Source of the DNA: an uncultured Planctomycetaceae bacterium
GTDB taxonomy: Bacteria > Planctomycetota > Planctomycetia > Gemmatales > Gemmataceae
Reading direction: 5' to 3'
NCBI GenBank assembly: GCA_937888715.1
Contig: CALARU010000312.1
Coordinates: 1 to 64,000 of the forward strand
Length of the DNA: 64,000 bases
The position numbers were made by a program, and so were the translations under genes. Positions 15,835 through 24,504 of the stretch are shown piece by piece; within the stretch, counting starts at the first letter, position 1; every line of letters begins with the position of its first letter. The notes under the pieces are model-generated. The model searched no databases. It was not told where the DNA came from and saw only the letters and a program-made list of their open reading frames with translations.

Positions 15835-17820
15835 TTAAGAAATTTTAGGAGCTTGCCAATAATCCATGTCCGCAAGCGAATGATCAATAAAGGTATGGTG
15901 CCACATTTGGGTTGCTAAAACCCCAACGAGCCCCATTTCGATCGAGACTCTCGAAAGCCCCCACGAGGGAAGTTTTTTGAATTCTTTGCGCCATCGGATA
16001 ACTTGCTTAACATCAAAATAGCCCGTCTTTTTAAGGGATTCTTCGCTTAAGAGGTGATCGATAAAGGGTGGTACGTTATCTAAATGGAAGCTATCGAAGG
16101 GTGCTCTAAACATGGCTTTCTTGCGCCATGCAATCGATGAAGGAAGGTAACGATCTGAAAGATGGCGGAGTAAATATTTATCGCCAAACAATCCACGAAA
16201 CTTCCACTTTGGGTGAACTGTTGCCAAAAAGTTAAATACATTTACATCTAAAAACGGGTAGCGGGTTTCTACCGAGGAGTTCATTGCGACACGATCGCCC
16301 TTGGCATTAAGAAGCAGCCCGGAGAGGTGGGCTCTGCCGCTAACATACAACTCCCGATTTAAAGGATGCCAGCTTTTCATTCGTTCAGAAGGAAGGTTTA
16401 AATCTTCATAGGGAGAAACATTTTTGACGAGATCCATCATTTCAGGGCTAAACAATCTGAACTTTGCCATGCTAAAAAGGTTATAAATATCAAGCCAGCC
16501 GTTCGGGCCACTCATGGCATTAATTGCCCGGTTTTGCATTGCTTGGTTGTATCTAGGGGCTTTTGTGATCCACAAGAAAAACCTGCGCATCCAATTGCTT
16601 ACCTTTAAGCCAGGCACGCTATCTACCCAACTTGCAATGCGGTGTACTTTGTGCCAAGGGTAACCAGCGAGCCATTCGTCCGAACCTTCGCCCGTCAGCG
16701 CAACTTTGTAGCCATGCTTGTTAACTTCCTTTGCAAGGAGCAAAAGTGCGGAACAAGAAGTGTCCACCACGGGGGCTTCAGCTGCACGGATTAGGGCAGG
16801 GTAGGTGTTGAGAACTTCGTCTGCCCCAACATCGATAATAATAGGGGTGGTGCCAATGTGTTTTGCAACAATGGTGGCTTCCGGAGTTTCATCAAGTTTT
16901 GGAGATTTGATGCGGATGGTAAAAGAAGGAATCGGGGTGCCCCGGATTTTGGAAGCCATTGCAACCACTAAGCTAGAATCAACCCCACCGCTTAAATACG
17001 AAACAACAGGAACATCAGCTCGTAGGCGTTTTTCAACCGAAGCTAGCATTTCCCTGTCGAAATCATCAACAAGTGATTTTAAAGAGGGCCCGGTTCTTTC
17101 TTGCCCTCTTTGAGGGAAGTCCATACGCCAATATGTTTTATCCTCAATGCGGGAAGCGTGCGATTGGCCACCCAATCTGATATCTAGAAAATGCCCGGGT
17201 TCTAAAGCAGAAATACCCTTAAAGCAACTTTGTGGCCCGGGGACTCCAAAGAAGGTGAAGAGATGATTGATACCCAATCGATCGGGCTCTGCTCGAATCA
17301 TTCCTGATGCGAGAATCGCTTTGATTTCAGATCCAAATAAAAGCCATTCGGAACCATCGTATTGCACTTTTGCGTAATAAAGTGGGCAAATACCAAACTG
17401 ATCGCGGGCAAGAATTACCCTTCTTTGTCTGGCGTCCCAAACTGCGATCCCAAACTGACCTTGAAGGTGGTCTAGCATTCCCTCTTGATGATCTTCATAA
17501 AGATGGGGGATAAGTTCGGTATCACAATGGGTGGAAAATTTATGACCTCTGGATTCAAGTCGGGCTTTGATTGTTTGATAATCAAAGAATTCGCCATTAA
17601 ATACCGTCGCAATGGAGCGGTCTTCGTTATATATGGGTTGCTTACCATCAGAGAGACCAACAATGCTGAGCCTGCGGTTGGCGAATGAAATGCCAGGGGC
17701 CTCTAAAAAGCCATCTTCATCGGGGCCACGATGAATGATTGCCTGTGCCATTGCACGAATAATGTTTGGGGAAATAGTTCTCTGACCTGCTAGGTCAATT
17801 ACGCCTGCTATGCCACACAT
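15835..17820 (-). CDS. asnB: Asparagine synthase (glutamine-hydrolysing)
   Basis: Transfers ammonia from glutamine to aspartate (or a similar carboxylate) using ATP. The start at 17820 is fixed by the required N-terminal MCGIAG, whose Cys is the nucleophile after Met removal, and by AGGAGA 8 bases upstream. The class II glutaminase domain covers about 1-210 (RGPDEDGF, FNGEFFD). The synthetase domain follows with the PP-loop SYLSGGVDSSLV and LTGEGSDE. At 661 aa it fits AsnB, but the family also includes enzymes that amidate cell-surface polymers. It is monocistronic by the terminator downstream. Confidence 0.93.
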   Translation of the reverse strand: MCGIAGVIDLAGQRTISPNIIRAMAQAIIHRGPDEDGFLEAPGISFANRRLSIVGLSDGKQPIYNEDRSIATVFNGEFFDYQTIKARLESRGHKFSTHCDTELIPHLYEDHQEGMLDHLQGQFGIAVWDARQRRVILARDQFGICPLYYAKVQYDGSEWLLFGSEIKAILASGMIRAEPDRLGINHLFTFFGVPGPQSCFKGISALEPGHFLDIRLGGQSHASRIEDKTYWRMDFPQRGQERTGPSLKSLVDDFDREMLASVEKRLRADVPVVSYLSGGVDSSLVVAMASKIRGTPIPSFTIRIKSPKLDETPEATIVAKHIGTTPIIIDVGADEVLNTYPALIRAAEAPVVDTSCSALLLLAKEVNKHGYKVALTGEGSDEWLAGYPWHKVHRIASWVDSVPGLKVSNWMRRFFLWITKAPRYNQAMQNRAINAMSGPNGWLDIYNLFSMAKFRLFSPEMMDLVKNVSPYEDLNLPSERMKSWHPLNRELYVSGRAHLSGLLLNAKGDRVAMNSSVETRYPFLDVNVFNFLATVHPKWKFRGLFGDKYLLRHLSDRYLPSSIAWRKKAMFRAPFDSFHLDNVPPFIDHLLSEESLKKTGYFDVKQVIRWRKEFKKLPSWGLSRVSIEMGLVGVLATQMWHHTFIDHSLADMDYWQAPKIS

Positions 17821-17883
17821 ATTTTGTCTCTCCTGCAATTCTTGTCTTATTACTTTATACAACTATCCAGCTAAGATAATATT

Positions 17884-18687
17884 TTAACGTGTGGCATAAA
17901 GTTGCTTCACGCGACGAGCCAGCAACCAGTTCACAAGTTTTGGGAAGAATTTGTCTAAGCGAAGCATCCAATGGGCATCCCAACCCAGAACTGTTTCTGT
18001 CTTGTTGGATAGTATAGCGTTTAATATTCCATTTGCTGCAACTTGCGGAGTCATCCCTTTTTCGATTCCAAGGTTTGCTCTTCCAGTCTTAAGTGCTAGA
18101 TTTTCCCAAAAAGGCGTAATAGTTAAGCCGGGTAATACCAAGAGCACATCAATATCGAACCTTGCCATTTCCCCTCTCAATGCCTCGGTAAGGCCAACTA
18201 GCGCATGCTTGCTAGCGGAGTATTCCGTCCAAGAGGGCATCGCCCTTCTTCCCGTCATAGATGCAATATTAACGATGGCAGGTTGATCCCCATTTTCCAA
18301 CAGCGGGATGGATTGCCTGATCATTTCTGCTGGTGCAAAGAAGTTGATTTCCATGAGTTGACGAACTATTTCTTCGTTGCCATCAACAAAATGATTCCAT
18401 GAGCCAGAACCAGCGTTGTTTACCAAAATGTCGAGCTCGTGAAAGTGGTCTTTAATTTGTCGGAAGAGATTATCCCGCTCAATATTGCAAGTGATATCGG
18501 CAGGAAAGGCTTTGGCATCAGCGCCAAGGGCTGTAAGTTCAGATGCAAGCTTTTCGAGTTCAATTTTGGAGCGCGCAACCAAGGCCAATCTTGCGCCAGC
18601 TTTGGCACAAAGCCTAGCGAGTTCAGCGCCCATTCCTCGGGAGGCCCCAGTAATAAGAATTCTTTTTCCTTTTACGTTACGTTTCAT
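17884..18687 (-). CDS. Short-chain dehydrogenase/reductase
   Basis: An NAD(P)-dependent oxidoreductase of 267 aa. The glycine-rich TGASRGMGAELA, the NNAG motif and the catalytic Ser plus YSASKHALVG (Tyr-x3-Lys) are all present. The Arg after the first strand (LVARSK) suggests NADPH preference. The ATG follows AGAGG at 7 bases. The C-terminal LNWLLARRVKQLYATR is basic and may touch the membrane. It lies 63 bases before asnB on the same strand; the substrate is not clear. Confidence 0.9.
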   Translation of the reverse strand: MKRNVKGKRILITGASRGMGAELARLCAKAGARLALVARSKIELEKLASELTALGADAKAFPADITCNIERDNLFRQIKDHFHELDILVNNAGSGSWNHFVDGNEEIVRQLMEINFFAPAEMIRQSIPLLENGDQPAIVNIASMTGRRAMPSWTEYSASKHALVGLTEALRGEMARFDIDVLLVLPGLTITPFWENLALKTGRANLGIEKGMTPQVAANGILNAILSNKTETVLGWDAHWMLRLDKFFPKLVNWLLARRVKQLYATR

Positions 18688-18791
18688 ATTAATACCTCTG
18701 TAGCTTGCTTGGTAGTCAACATTAAATGACCTGATAATAATTAACCAAATGCAAGCACTTTTCCCAAGGTTATTTAGCCCTTCTGCTGCAT

Positions 18792-18801
18792 ACTAATTAG
18801 T
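18792..18801. promoter_or_regulatory. Palindrome ACTAATTAGT in the SDR/epimerase divergent region
   Basis: A perfect 10-bp palindrome lies between the two divergent genes. It is a possible operator, but AT-rich palindromes of this size also arise by chance. Confidence 0.2.
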
Positions 18802-18903
18802 GGGGGAGATAGATTATTTCTCCTAGTGCTTAGAACAGTGAAAACCCTTATAACTAAAATAAGTGGAAGAATCGGCAAAGGTATGATTTTATCATTAAGG
18901 ACG

Positions 18904-19932
18904 ATGAGGTGTACTTTGGATGTTGTAACAGGTGCGAGCGGATTATTAGGCAGCCATGTTGTGGAAAAGCTTGTTAAGCAAGGCCGGAGCGTTCGGGCTT
19001 TGGTTCGACCGAACAGCGACACCTCGTTTTTAGAGAGCCTTGGGGTTGAGGTTTTAAGGGGCAGTTTGATCGATCAAGAATTTCTGAATTATGCTCTAAA
19101 AGGTTGTAACACTCTTTATCATTGCGCTGCCAAGGTTGGGGAATGGGGCCCTTGGCAGGAATTTGTTGAAAATATTATTAAACCGGTAGAATCCTTGGTC
19201 ATTGCCTGCACCGTTAACAAAGTGCAAAAAGTTGCTCATGTCAGTTCGATCACGGTGTATGGGCATCCCAAAGATAGTAGTTTTCCGATTGATGAGTCTG
19301 CGCCAACGGGCCAATACTTATGGCGGGCAGACAATTACATTCGGGCAAAATTGCAGACAGAAGCCCTTTGGAGAAAGTATCAAGGTGGGATTACGATTCT
19401 GAGGCCAACTTGGTTTTTTGGCCCCAGAGATCGCACCTCTTTGCCCAGAGTACTTGCTGCATTCAGGTTGAACCGAATTGCCCAAGCAGGCGATGGCACA
19501 AATATGCTCAATGTCCTTTATGTGGGCGATGTTGCAGATGGCGTTATCAAAGCGGGGCAGAGTCCAAAATCCGCAGGAAAAACGTACAACTTAAGTAACC
19601 CAGGTGAGATAACTCAAAAAGAGTTCCTAGCATTGCTTTCCGATTCTCTTGGGTATCCCAGAGTGCGGAAAGTTTATTCTGTTCGCATGGCTTATATTGC
19701 AGGATTCGTATCCGAGTTTATAGGCAAAATGATTCTACTTAAAAGGCCCCCTCATATTACGCGCTATAGCGTTGGGTTGGTAACACGAAGCAATAAGTTT
19801 GAAATTTCGAATGCAATGAACGATCTGGGTTGGCAGCCAACAACCCCTGTTTGTGATGCGGTTAAAGCGACAATTGAATGGCACTTTGGGTCTGCAAAAA
19901 GGCCTGGGCCACTCGCAAGGAGTTTGGCATGA
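18904..19932 (+). CDS. NAD-dependent epimerase/dehydratase (3-beta-HSD / HpnA-like)
   Basis: An extended SDR. The Rossmann motif VVTGASGLLGSHVVEKL lies near the N-terminus, followed by VRALVRPNSD, a central YIRAKLQTE segment with the catalytic Tyr/Lys pattern, and RPTWFFGP. Length about 342 aa. The start is uncertain: the frame is open from GTG 18826 and another ATG lies at 18883; 18904 gives the usual family N-terminus. The last codon overlaps pyrF (ATGA), so the two genes are coupled. The substrate could be a nucleotide sugar, sterol-like or hopanoid-related compound; nothing nearby decides. Confidence 0.85.
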   Translation: MRCTLDVVTGASGLLGSHVVEKLVKQGRSVRALVRPNSDTSFLESLGVEVLRGSLIDQEFLNYALKGCNTLYHCAAKVGEWGPWQEFVENIIKPVESLVIACTVNKVQKVAHVSSITVYGHPKDSSFPIDESAPTGQYLWRADNYIRAKLQTEALWRKYQGGITILRPTWFFGPRDRTSLPRVLAAFRLNRIAQAGDGTNMLNVLYVGDVADGVIKAGQSPKSAGKTYNLSNPGEITQKEFLALLSDSLGYPRVRKVYSVRMAYIAGFVSEFIGKMILLKRPPHITRYSVGLVTRSNKFEISNAMNDLGWQPTTPVCDAVKATIEWHFGSAKRPGPLARSLA

Positions 19933-20831
19933 ATTTTTCGGACAGGCTTGCAGAAAAAATCATCCTGAAGAAAACTCCTTTATGTGTGGGCCTTGATCCT
20001 CGCTGGGAAAGTCTTCCCAAAGCGATTCGCAGCAAGTTTGCGGATGCCACCCCAGAAGCCGTCGCTGAAGCTTATCTTGAGTTTTGTTCCGAAGTGTTGG
20101 ACATCGTTGCACCATTGGTGCCCGTGGTGAAACCGCAGAGTGCTTTTTTTGAAAACTGTGGGCCCAAAGGCATGGAAGTTCTGCGCAAGTTACTGCAGCA
20201 TGCGCGATCTCTTGGGCTAATTACTATTATGGATAACAAAAGGGGCGATATCGCTAGTACTGCCACCGCCTATGCAGAGGCTGTATTTGGTGGGCACGTC
20301 GGGAATCATGAATATGCCAGCTGGCCTGCCGACTCTATGACGGTTAATCCCTATCTTGGTTTTGATGCAGTAGAGCCTTTCTTGAAAGCAGCCAGGAAAG
20401 TGAATGGCGGAATCTTTCTACTGGTTCGAACCAGTAATCCTGGTGCTAAGTTGTTTCAAGATCTTGAGTCTTCGGGTAAGCCGCTTTATCACCATGTTGC
20501 AAAGTCACTTGCTAAATGGAATGAAGGGCATATCGGGGAATGCGGTTTTGGCGATGCGGGGGCTGTTGTCGGGGCGACATTTCCGCAAGAAGCTGCTGCT
20601 TTACGAGCAGAGTTTCCTCAGATGTGGTTTTTGGTTCCAGGGTTTGGCGCGCAGGGCGGTGGCCTTGACGAGGTCCGACCTTCGTTTCGTGAGGATGGTT
20701 TGGGGGCAATTGTAAACAGTTCCCGCGGGGTTACTTTTCCCACCTCTCCCGATGATCCCGATTGGAAAAGTTCGATTCGGAAAGCTGCGTTACAATCAGC
20801 ACAGGCATTGGGTTCGCTTTTGAAAATTTGA
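19929..20831 (+). CDS. pyrF: Orotidine-5'-phosphate decarboxylase, type 2
   Basis: Converts OMP to UMP, the last step of UMP synthesis. The type-2 signature MDNKRGDIASTATAYA holds the catalytic Lys/Asp network, and CVGLDPRWESLP and GAVVGATFP are typical. The start at 19929 overlaps the epimerase stop as ATGA and gives 300 aa, normal for the longer type-2 enzyme; the longer open frame is the shadow of the upstream gene. No other pyr gene is near. Confidence 0.95.
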   Translation: MNFSDRLAEKIILKKTPLCVGLDPRWESLPKAIRSKFADATPEAVAEAYLEFCSEVLDIVAPLVPVVKPQSAFFENCGPKGMEVLRKLLQHARSLGLITIMDNKRGDIASTATAYAEAVFGGHVGNHEYASWPADSMTVNPYLGFDAVEPFLKAARKVNGGIFLLVRTSNPGAKLFQDLESSGKPLYHHVAKSLAKWNEGHIGECGFGDAGAVVGATFPQEAAALRAEFPQMWFLVPGFGAQGGGLDEVRPSFREDGLGAIVNSSRGVTFPTSPDDPDWKSSIRKAALQSAQALGSLLKI

Positions 20832-20851
20832 TTACGACTGGATAAATCTCC

Positions 20852-22348
20852 ATGCGCAGTCCAGTTCAAGCAGTTTTGGCATTCACAATTCTGATGGGCT
20901 TTTTGCCTCACACTTTATTAGTTTGGATCCAACAAATTCCTGCTGTGCAGATTCTTATTGTTGGCCCTGTTGGCCCCATCGAAGGGGCATTAATTACCTT
21001 TGAACATAATTCTGATCAATTTCAAACGGATGTATTGGGCCGTTGCGATATCGCATACCCTTTAGCGGATACTAAGTTTGCGGTTGCTTGCGAAGGGTAC
21101 TTCATTGCGCATGATCGGCTTAAAAAGAAAGGGAATACGGTTCGACTTAAAAAAACACCGGCGGGCGATGCTGCCAATTACGAATGGGTTCATCCTTTGG
21201 AAGGAGAGCAAAATTGTGCAAGTTGCCATGGTCAGATTACACAGGAATGGGCACAAAGCGGGCATTCTTTTAGTAGCACAGGTCATCGATTTCTTGACAT
21301 GTATTCGGATATAAAAAAAGGTGGTGAGGTTATCAAAGGGTGGAGCCTTTCGCGAGATCTTCCGGAAGGTAAGACTGTTTGTGCGTCATGTCATGCCCCC
21401 GGAGTTGGTGCGGGGCAACCGGGCTTGGAAGATATTTCTGAAGTTAGCGGGATCAATAAGCTGGGGGTGCATTGTGATTTTTGTCATAAGGTTGCGACGG
21501 TTAAAAAAGAGGGTGTTGGTTTGTCGCATGGCAGAGATTTGTTGAGATTGGCTCGCCCAGAAAAAGGGCAGGTGTTTTTTGGCCCCATCAAAGATGCGAC
21601 TCGTGATGACAACTCTTTTAGTCCGGTGTACCAACAAAGCCTTTATTGCGCTTCCTGCCATGAAGGGACTTTATTTGGCATGCATGTCTATTCGACTTTT
21701 TCAGAGTGGCAGAAAAGCCCCGCTGCTGCAAAAGGGTTGCAATGTCAGTCATGCCATATGAAGCCTGATGGGCATTTCAAAAATATTGCTCCGGGAAAGG
21801 GTGGCATTGTTCGTGAAGCCAAGGGAGTGGCATCGCACCAGATAATGCCTGGTGGATTGCAGCAGATGTTGCAAAGTTCGATATACCATGAAGAGGAAGC
21901 TGTTCTGGGGGAAACCGAATGCGTGGTAAAAGTGCAGTTAAAAGCGGTGAATGTAGGGCACAAAGTTCCCACAGGATACATCGACCGGCATATGATATTG
22001 CAGGTGAGAGCGAAGTTTCAGGGGGAAGAGTTTAAACCAATCGATGGCCCGACCTTGCCAGCTTGGGTTGATAAAACCCTTGAGGGAAATGCTGGGGTGT
22101 TATTTGGCAGGCCCCTGTTAAGTGCAGATAAGCAGGGAATTCAGCCCTTTTGGCAGGGTGGTACAGGCTTTGTGGATTCCAGATTGGAGCCTGAGATGGC
22201 TAAAGTCTGGGTCTGGCGATTCCCGCACAAAATCGAATCAGTGAAGATTAGCTTGATTTATAGGCCATTCTGGAAAGAACAACAATTGATCAAACAGTGG
22301 GTTAATCAAGATATCGTTGTGTTTGAGAAATCTTTGGTCATTAAATAA
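20852..22348 (+). CDS. Exported multihaem (five CxxCH) cytochrome c with N-terminal beta-sandwich
   Basis: A 498-aa protein with a hydrophobic N-terminus suggesting export. Residues about 30-100 look like a carboxypeptidase-regulatory/Ig-like sandwich (VQILIVGPVGPIEGALITF). Five haem sites follow at about residues 120, 175, 207, 265 and 297: CASCH, CASCH, CDFCH, CASCH, CQSCH. This is similar to the cytochrome c554 family. The remaining 200 residues (HKVPTGYIDRHMILQVRAKF) resemble the beta-rich tail of such proteins. It should act in the periplasm as an electron carrier or reductase. No quinol oxidase or reductase partner is adjacent; it lies 20 bases after pyrF. Confidence 0.88.
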   Translation: MRSPVQAVLAFTILMGFLPHTLLVWIQQIPAVQILIVGPVGPIEGALITFEHNSDQFQTDVLGRCDIAYPLADTKFAVACEGYFIAHDRLKKKGNTVRLKKTPAGDAANYEWVHPLEGEQNCASCHGQITQEWAQSGHSFSSTGHRFLDMYSDIKKGGEVIKGWSLSRDLPEGKTVCASCHAPGVGAGQPGLEDISEVSGINKLGVHCDFCHKVATVKKEGVGLSHGRDLLRLARPEKGQVFFGPIKDATRDDNSFSPVYQQSLYCASCHEGTLFGMHVYSTFSEWQKSPAAAKGLQCQSCHMKPDGHFKNIAPGKGGIVREAKGVASHQIMPGGLQQMLQSSIYHEEEAVLGETECVVKVQLKAVNVGHKVPTGYIDRHMILQVRAKFQGEEFKPIDGPTLPAWVDKTLEGNAGVLFGRPLLSADKQGIQPFWQGGTGFVDSRLEPEMAKVWVWRFPHKIESVKISLIYRPFWKEQQLIKQWVNQDIVVFEKSLVIK

Positions 22349-22514
22349 CAGCATTGCTTTGGTTTGCACAAACAAGGGGATTTAATGAAGCCTTTCTTCT
22401 TAGTTTAAAAGTTTTTGTGGTTTGGCTTGCTTATACCACCCTGTTTCCCCTAAACTGCAAGATTGTAGGAAAATTGTATTTGCTAATAGGCATCAGGATG
22501 GATGGCAAAAATCT

Positions 22515-24239
22515 ATGACTTATGACCCGACTAATCCGCTTATTGTCCAAGGTGACCGTTCTGTTTTATTAGAAGTTGATAACCCTAAGTATGCGCAGGC
22601 TCGTGAAGCACTTGCGCCCTTCGCAGAATTAGAAAAAAGCCCTGAGCATATCCATACCTATCGTCTTTCCAATCTATCTTTATGGAATGCTGCTGCTTCT
22701 GGTTTGACCGCTGCGACTATGGTCGAGGTGCTTAAAACCTTTTCCAAGTTTCCCCTGCCTGCCACGATAAGTTCAGATATTTTTGAAGTGGTTGGGCGTT
22801 ATGGGCGGGTTTGCATTAGGCGATCTGATCAGCTTGATCCGAAATCGAATAGCCACATGCTTTTGATGGTTTGCGAAGATGCTCATTTAATGGAAGAGCT
22901 TTCACGCCAGCCCAAGTTGAAAGAGTATCTGCATGAACGGGTAAACAAAAAAAGCTACTTGGTCGAACCATCATTCCGCGGCGTGTTGAAGCAGGCGTTG
23001 ATAATGATTGGCTACCCTGCGGAAGATCTTGCAGGTTATACCGAGGGAGCGAATTTAGACATTGGGTTAAGGAAAATATGCAAGTCCGGGGTGCCATTCA
23101 CTGTGCGTGATTACCAGAATGAGGCTTGCGAAGTATTTCATGCAGGTGGTGATGTTCGCGGTGGTAGTGGTGTAATCGTGCTGCCTTGTGGTGCGGGTAA
23201 AACCATTGTGGGCATTGTTGCGATGAGCATGTTGAAAAAGAATACGCTGATTTTATCGACGGGTATTACTGCGGTAAAGCAATGGCATCGAGAAATTCTT
23301 GATAAAACTGATATTCCGGAACATCTGATAGCTGAATACACAGGCGAATCGAAGGCGATAGCACCTGTAACAATAGCGACTTATCAAATTTTGACATACC
23401 GGCCCGAGAAGTCTGATGAGTTTCCACACTTTAAATTGTTTGATAGTCAGGATTGGGGCTTGATCGTTTACGATGAAGTGCATCTTTTGCCCGCTCCAGT
23501 ATTTCGGGTTACCGCCCAGATTCAAGCAAGGCGAAGGCTTGGACTTACTGCAACCTTGGTAAGAGAAGATGGCAGAGAAACCGATGTGTTCAGTTTGATT
23601 GGCCCCAAGAAGTATGATGTGCCATGGCGTGAACTTGAAACCAAGGGTTGGATTGCAGAAGCATCCTGCACCGAGGTCAGGGTTGGTTTGGTTGAATCCG
23701 ATCGCATGGATTATGCAGTTGCAGAATGGCGCAACAAATACAGGCTTGCAAGCGAAAATATTGCCAAGGAAGACATGGTTGCTGCCCTGTTAAATAACTA
23801 CGGGGAAAAAAGAATATTGATCATCGGTCAGTATTTAAAGCAATTGCGTCAGCTTAGAGATAGATTCGATATACCATTAATCACCGGGCAGACTCCAAAT
23901 TCTGAGCGTGAAGAGTTGTATGCAAAATTCAGAACAGGTGAAATAAAGAGTCTGATTCTTTCCAAGGTTGGGAACTTTGCACTCGATCTTCCCGATGCCA
24001 ATGTGCTGATTCAGGTATCTGGGACTTTTGGTTCTAGGCAGGAAGAAGCCCAGAGGTTGGGTAGAATTCTGAGGCCTAAACCAAGCGGTGAAATAGCTTA
24101 TTTTTACACATTGGTCACGCGGGACACTCGGGAACAGGATTTTGCGCACCATCGCCAAATGTTTCTTACCGAACAGGGCTATAGTTATAATGTAATGGAT
24201 GGTGATGCGTTGCTTAGTGAATTTGGTTGTTCAGTTTAA
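22515..24239 (+). CDS. XPB/Ssl2-like DEAD/DEAH-box DNA helicase
   Basis: A superfamily 2 helicase of 574 aa related to eukaryotic/archaeal XPB and actinobacterial XPB. The start at 22515 gives the N-terminus TYDPTNPLIVQGDRSVLLEV, typical of the bacterial family. After an N-terminal domain of about 190 aa come motif I (LPCGAGKTIVG), motif II (YDEVHLL), motif III (LGLTATLVREDGRETD), and the second RecA domain with the motif VI region QRLGRILRP. The RED motif of XPB is seen in VREDGR. It probably opens DNA during repair or transcription restart. It is followed by an 80-aa gene and a Helicase_C_3-type gene on the same strand. Confidence 0.94.
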   Translation: MTYDPTNPLIVQGDRSVLLEVDNPKYAQAREALAPFAELEKSPEHIHTYRLSNLSLWNAAASGLTAATMVEVLKTFSKFPLPATISSDIFEVVGRYGRVCIRRSDQLDPKSNSHMLLMVCEDAHLMEELSRQPKLKEYLHERVNKKSYLVEPSFRGVLKQALIMIGYPAEDLAGYTEGANLDIGLRKICKSGVPFTVRDYQNEACEVFHAGGDVRGGSGVIVLPCGAGKTIVGIVAMSMLKKNTLILSTGITAVKQWHREILDKTDIPEHLIAEYTGESKAIAPVTIATYQILTYRPEKSDEFPHFKLFDSQDWGLIVYDEVHLLPAPVFRVTAQIQARRRLGLTATLVREDGRETDVFSLIGPKKYDVPWRELETKGWIAEASCTEVRVGLVESDRMDYAVAEWRNKYRLASENIAKEDMVAALLNNYGEKRILIIGQYLKQLRQLRDRFDIPLITGQTPNSEREELYAKFRTGEIKSLILSKVGNFALDLPDANVLIQVSGTFGSRQEEAQRLGRILRPKPSGEIAYFYTLVTRDTREQDFAHHRQMFLTEQGYSYNVMDGDALLSEFGCSV

Positions 24240-24259
24240 GAAAGGTAATGCGAACATAA

Positions 24260-24502
24260 ATGCTGATTGTATCCAATAAAACAAGTATTGCACGGATTCC
24301 CGTAAAGTTGCATCGAAGGGTATGCCTAGTGCTTACTGAAGATGCATTGCTTGCGGAAGAGATCCTAGCTCGAAAGAAGCTCGCATCAGATATATCCGGA
24401 AGATTAACCAACGAGGTTCTTTTGGTAAGAACAGGCAGGCTTGAAAGCGTTGTTGCGGAACTTCAGCGCATGGGTCACACTCCTCAGGTATTACAGCGCT
24501 GA
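24260..24502 (+). CDS. Small protein matching the C-terminus of the downstream 734-aa helicase-associated protein
   Basis: An 80-aa protein between the XPB helicase (20 bases) and the 734-aa gene (2 bases). Residues 19-73 align without gaps to residues 668-722 of the downstream protein with 14 identities, counted by hand. The shared pattern is a hydrophobic strand plus Glu, an Ile-x2-Arg-Leu turn, a Leu-x-Val strand, Leu-Glu in a helix and a closing Gly-His. This suggests a free copy of the same small alpha/beta module. An in-frame three-codon ORF (ATG at 24248) sits just before the start, behind GAAAGG. No function can be assigned beyond a likely role with the helicase. Confidence 0.8.
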   Translation: MLIVSNKTSIARIPVKLHRRVCLVLTEDALLAEEILARKKLASDISGRLTNEVLLVRTGRLESVVAELQRMGHTPQVLQR

Positions 24503-24504
24503 AA

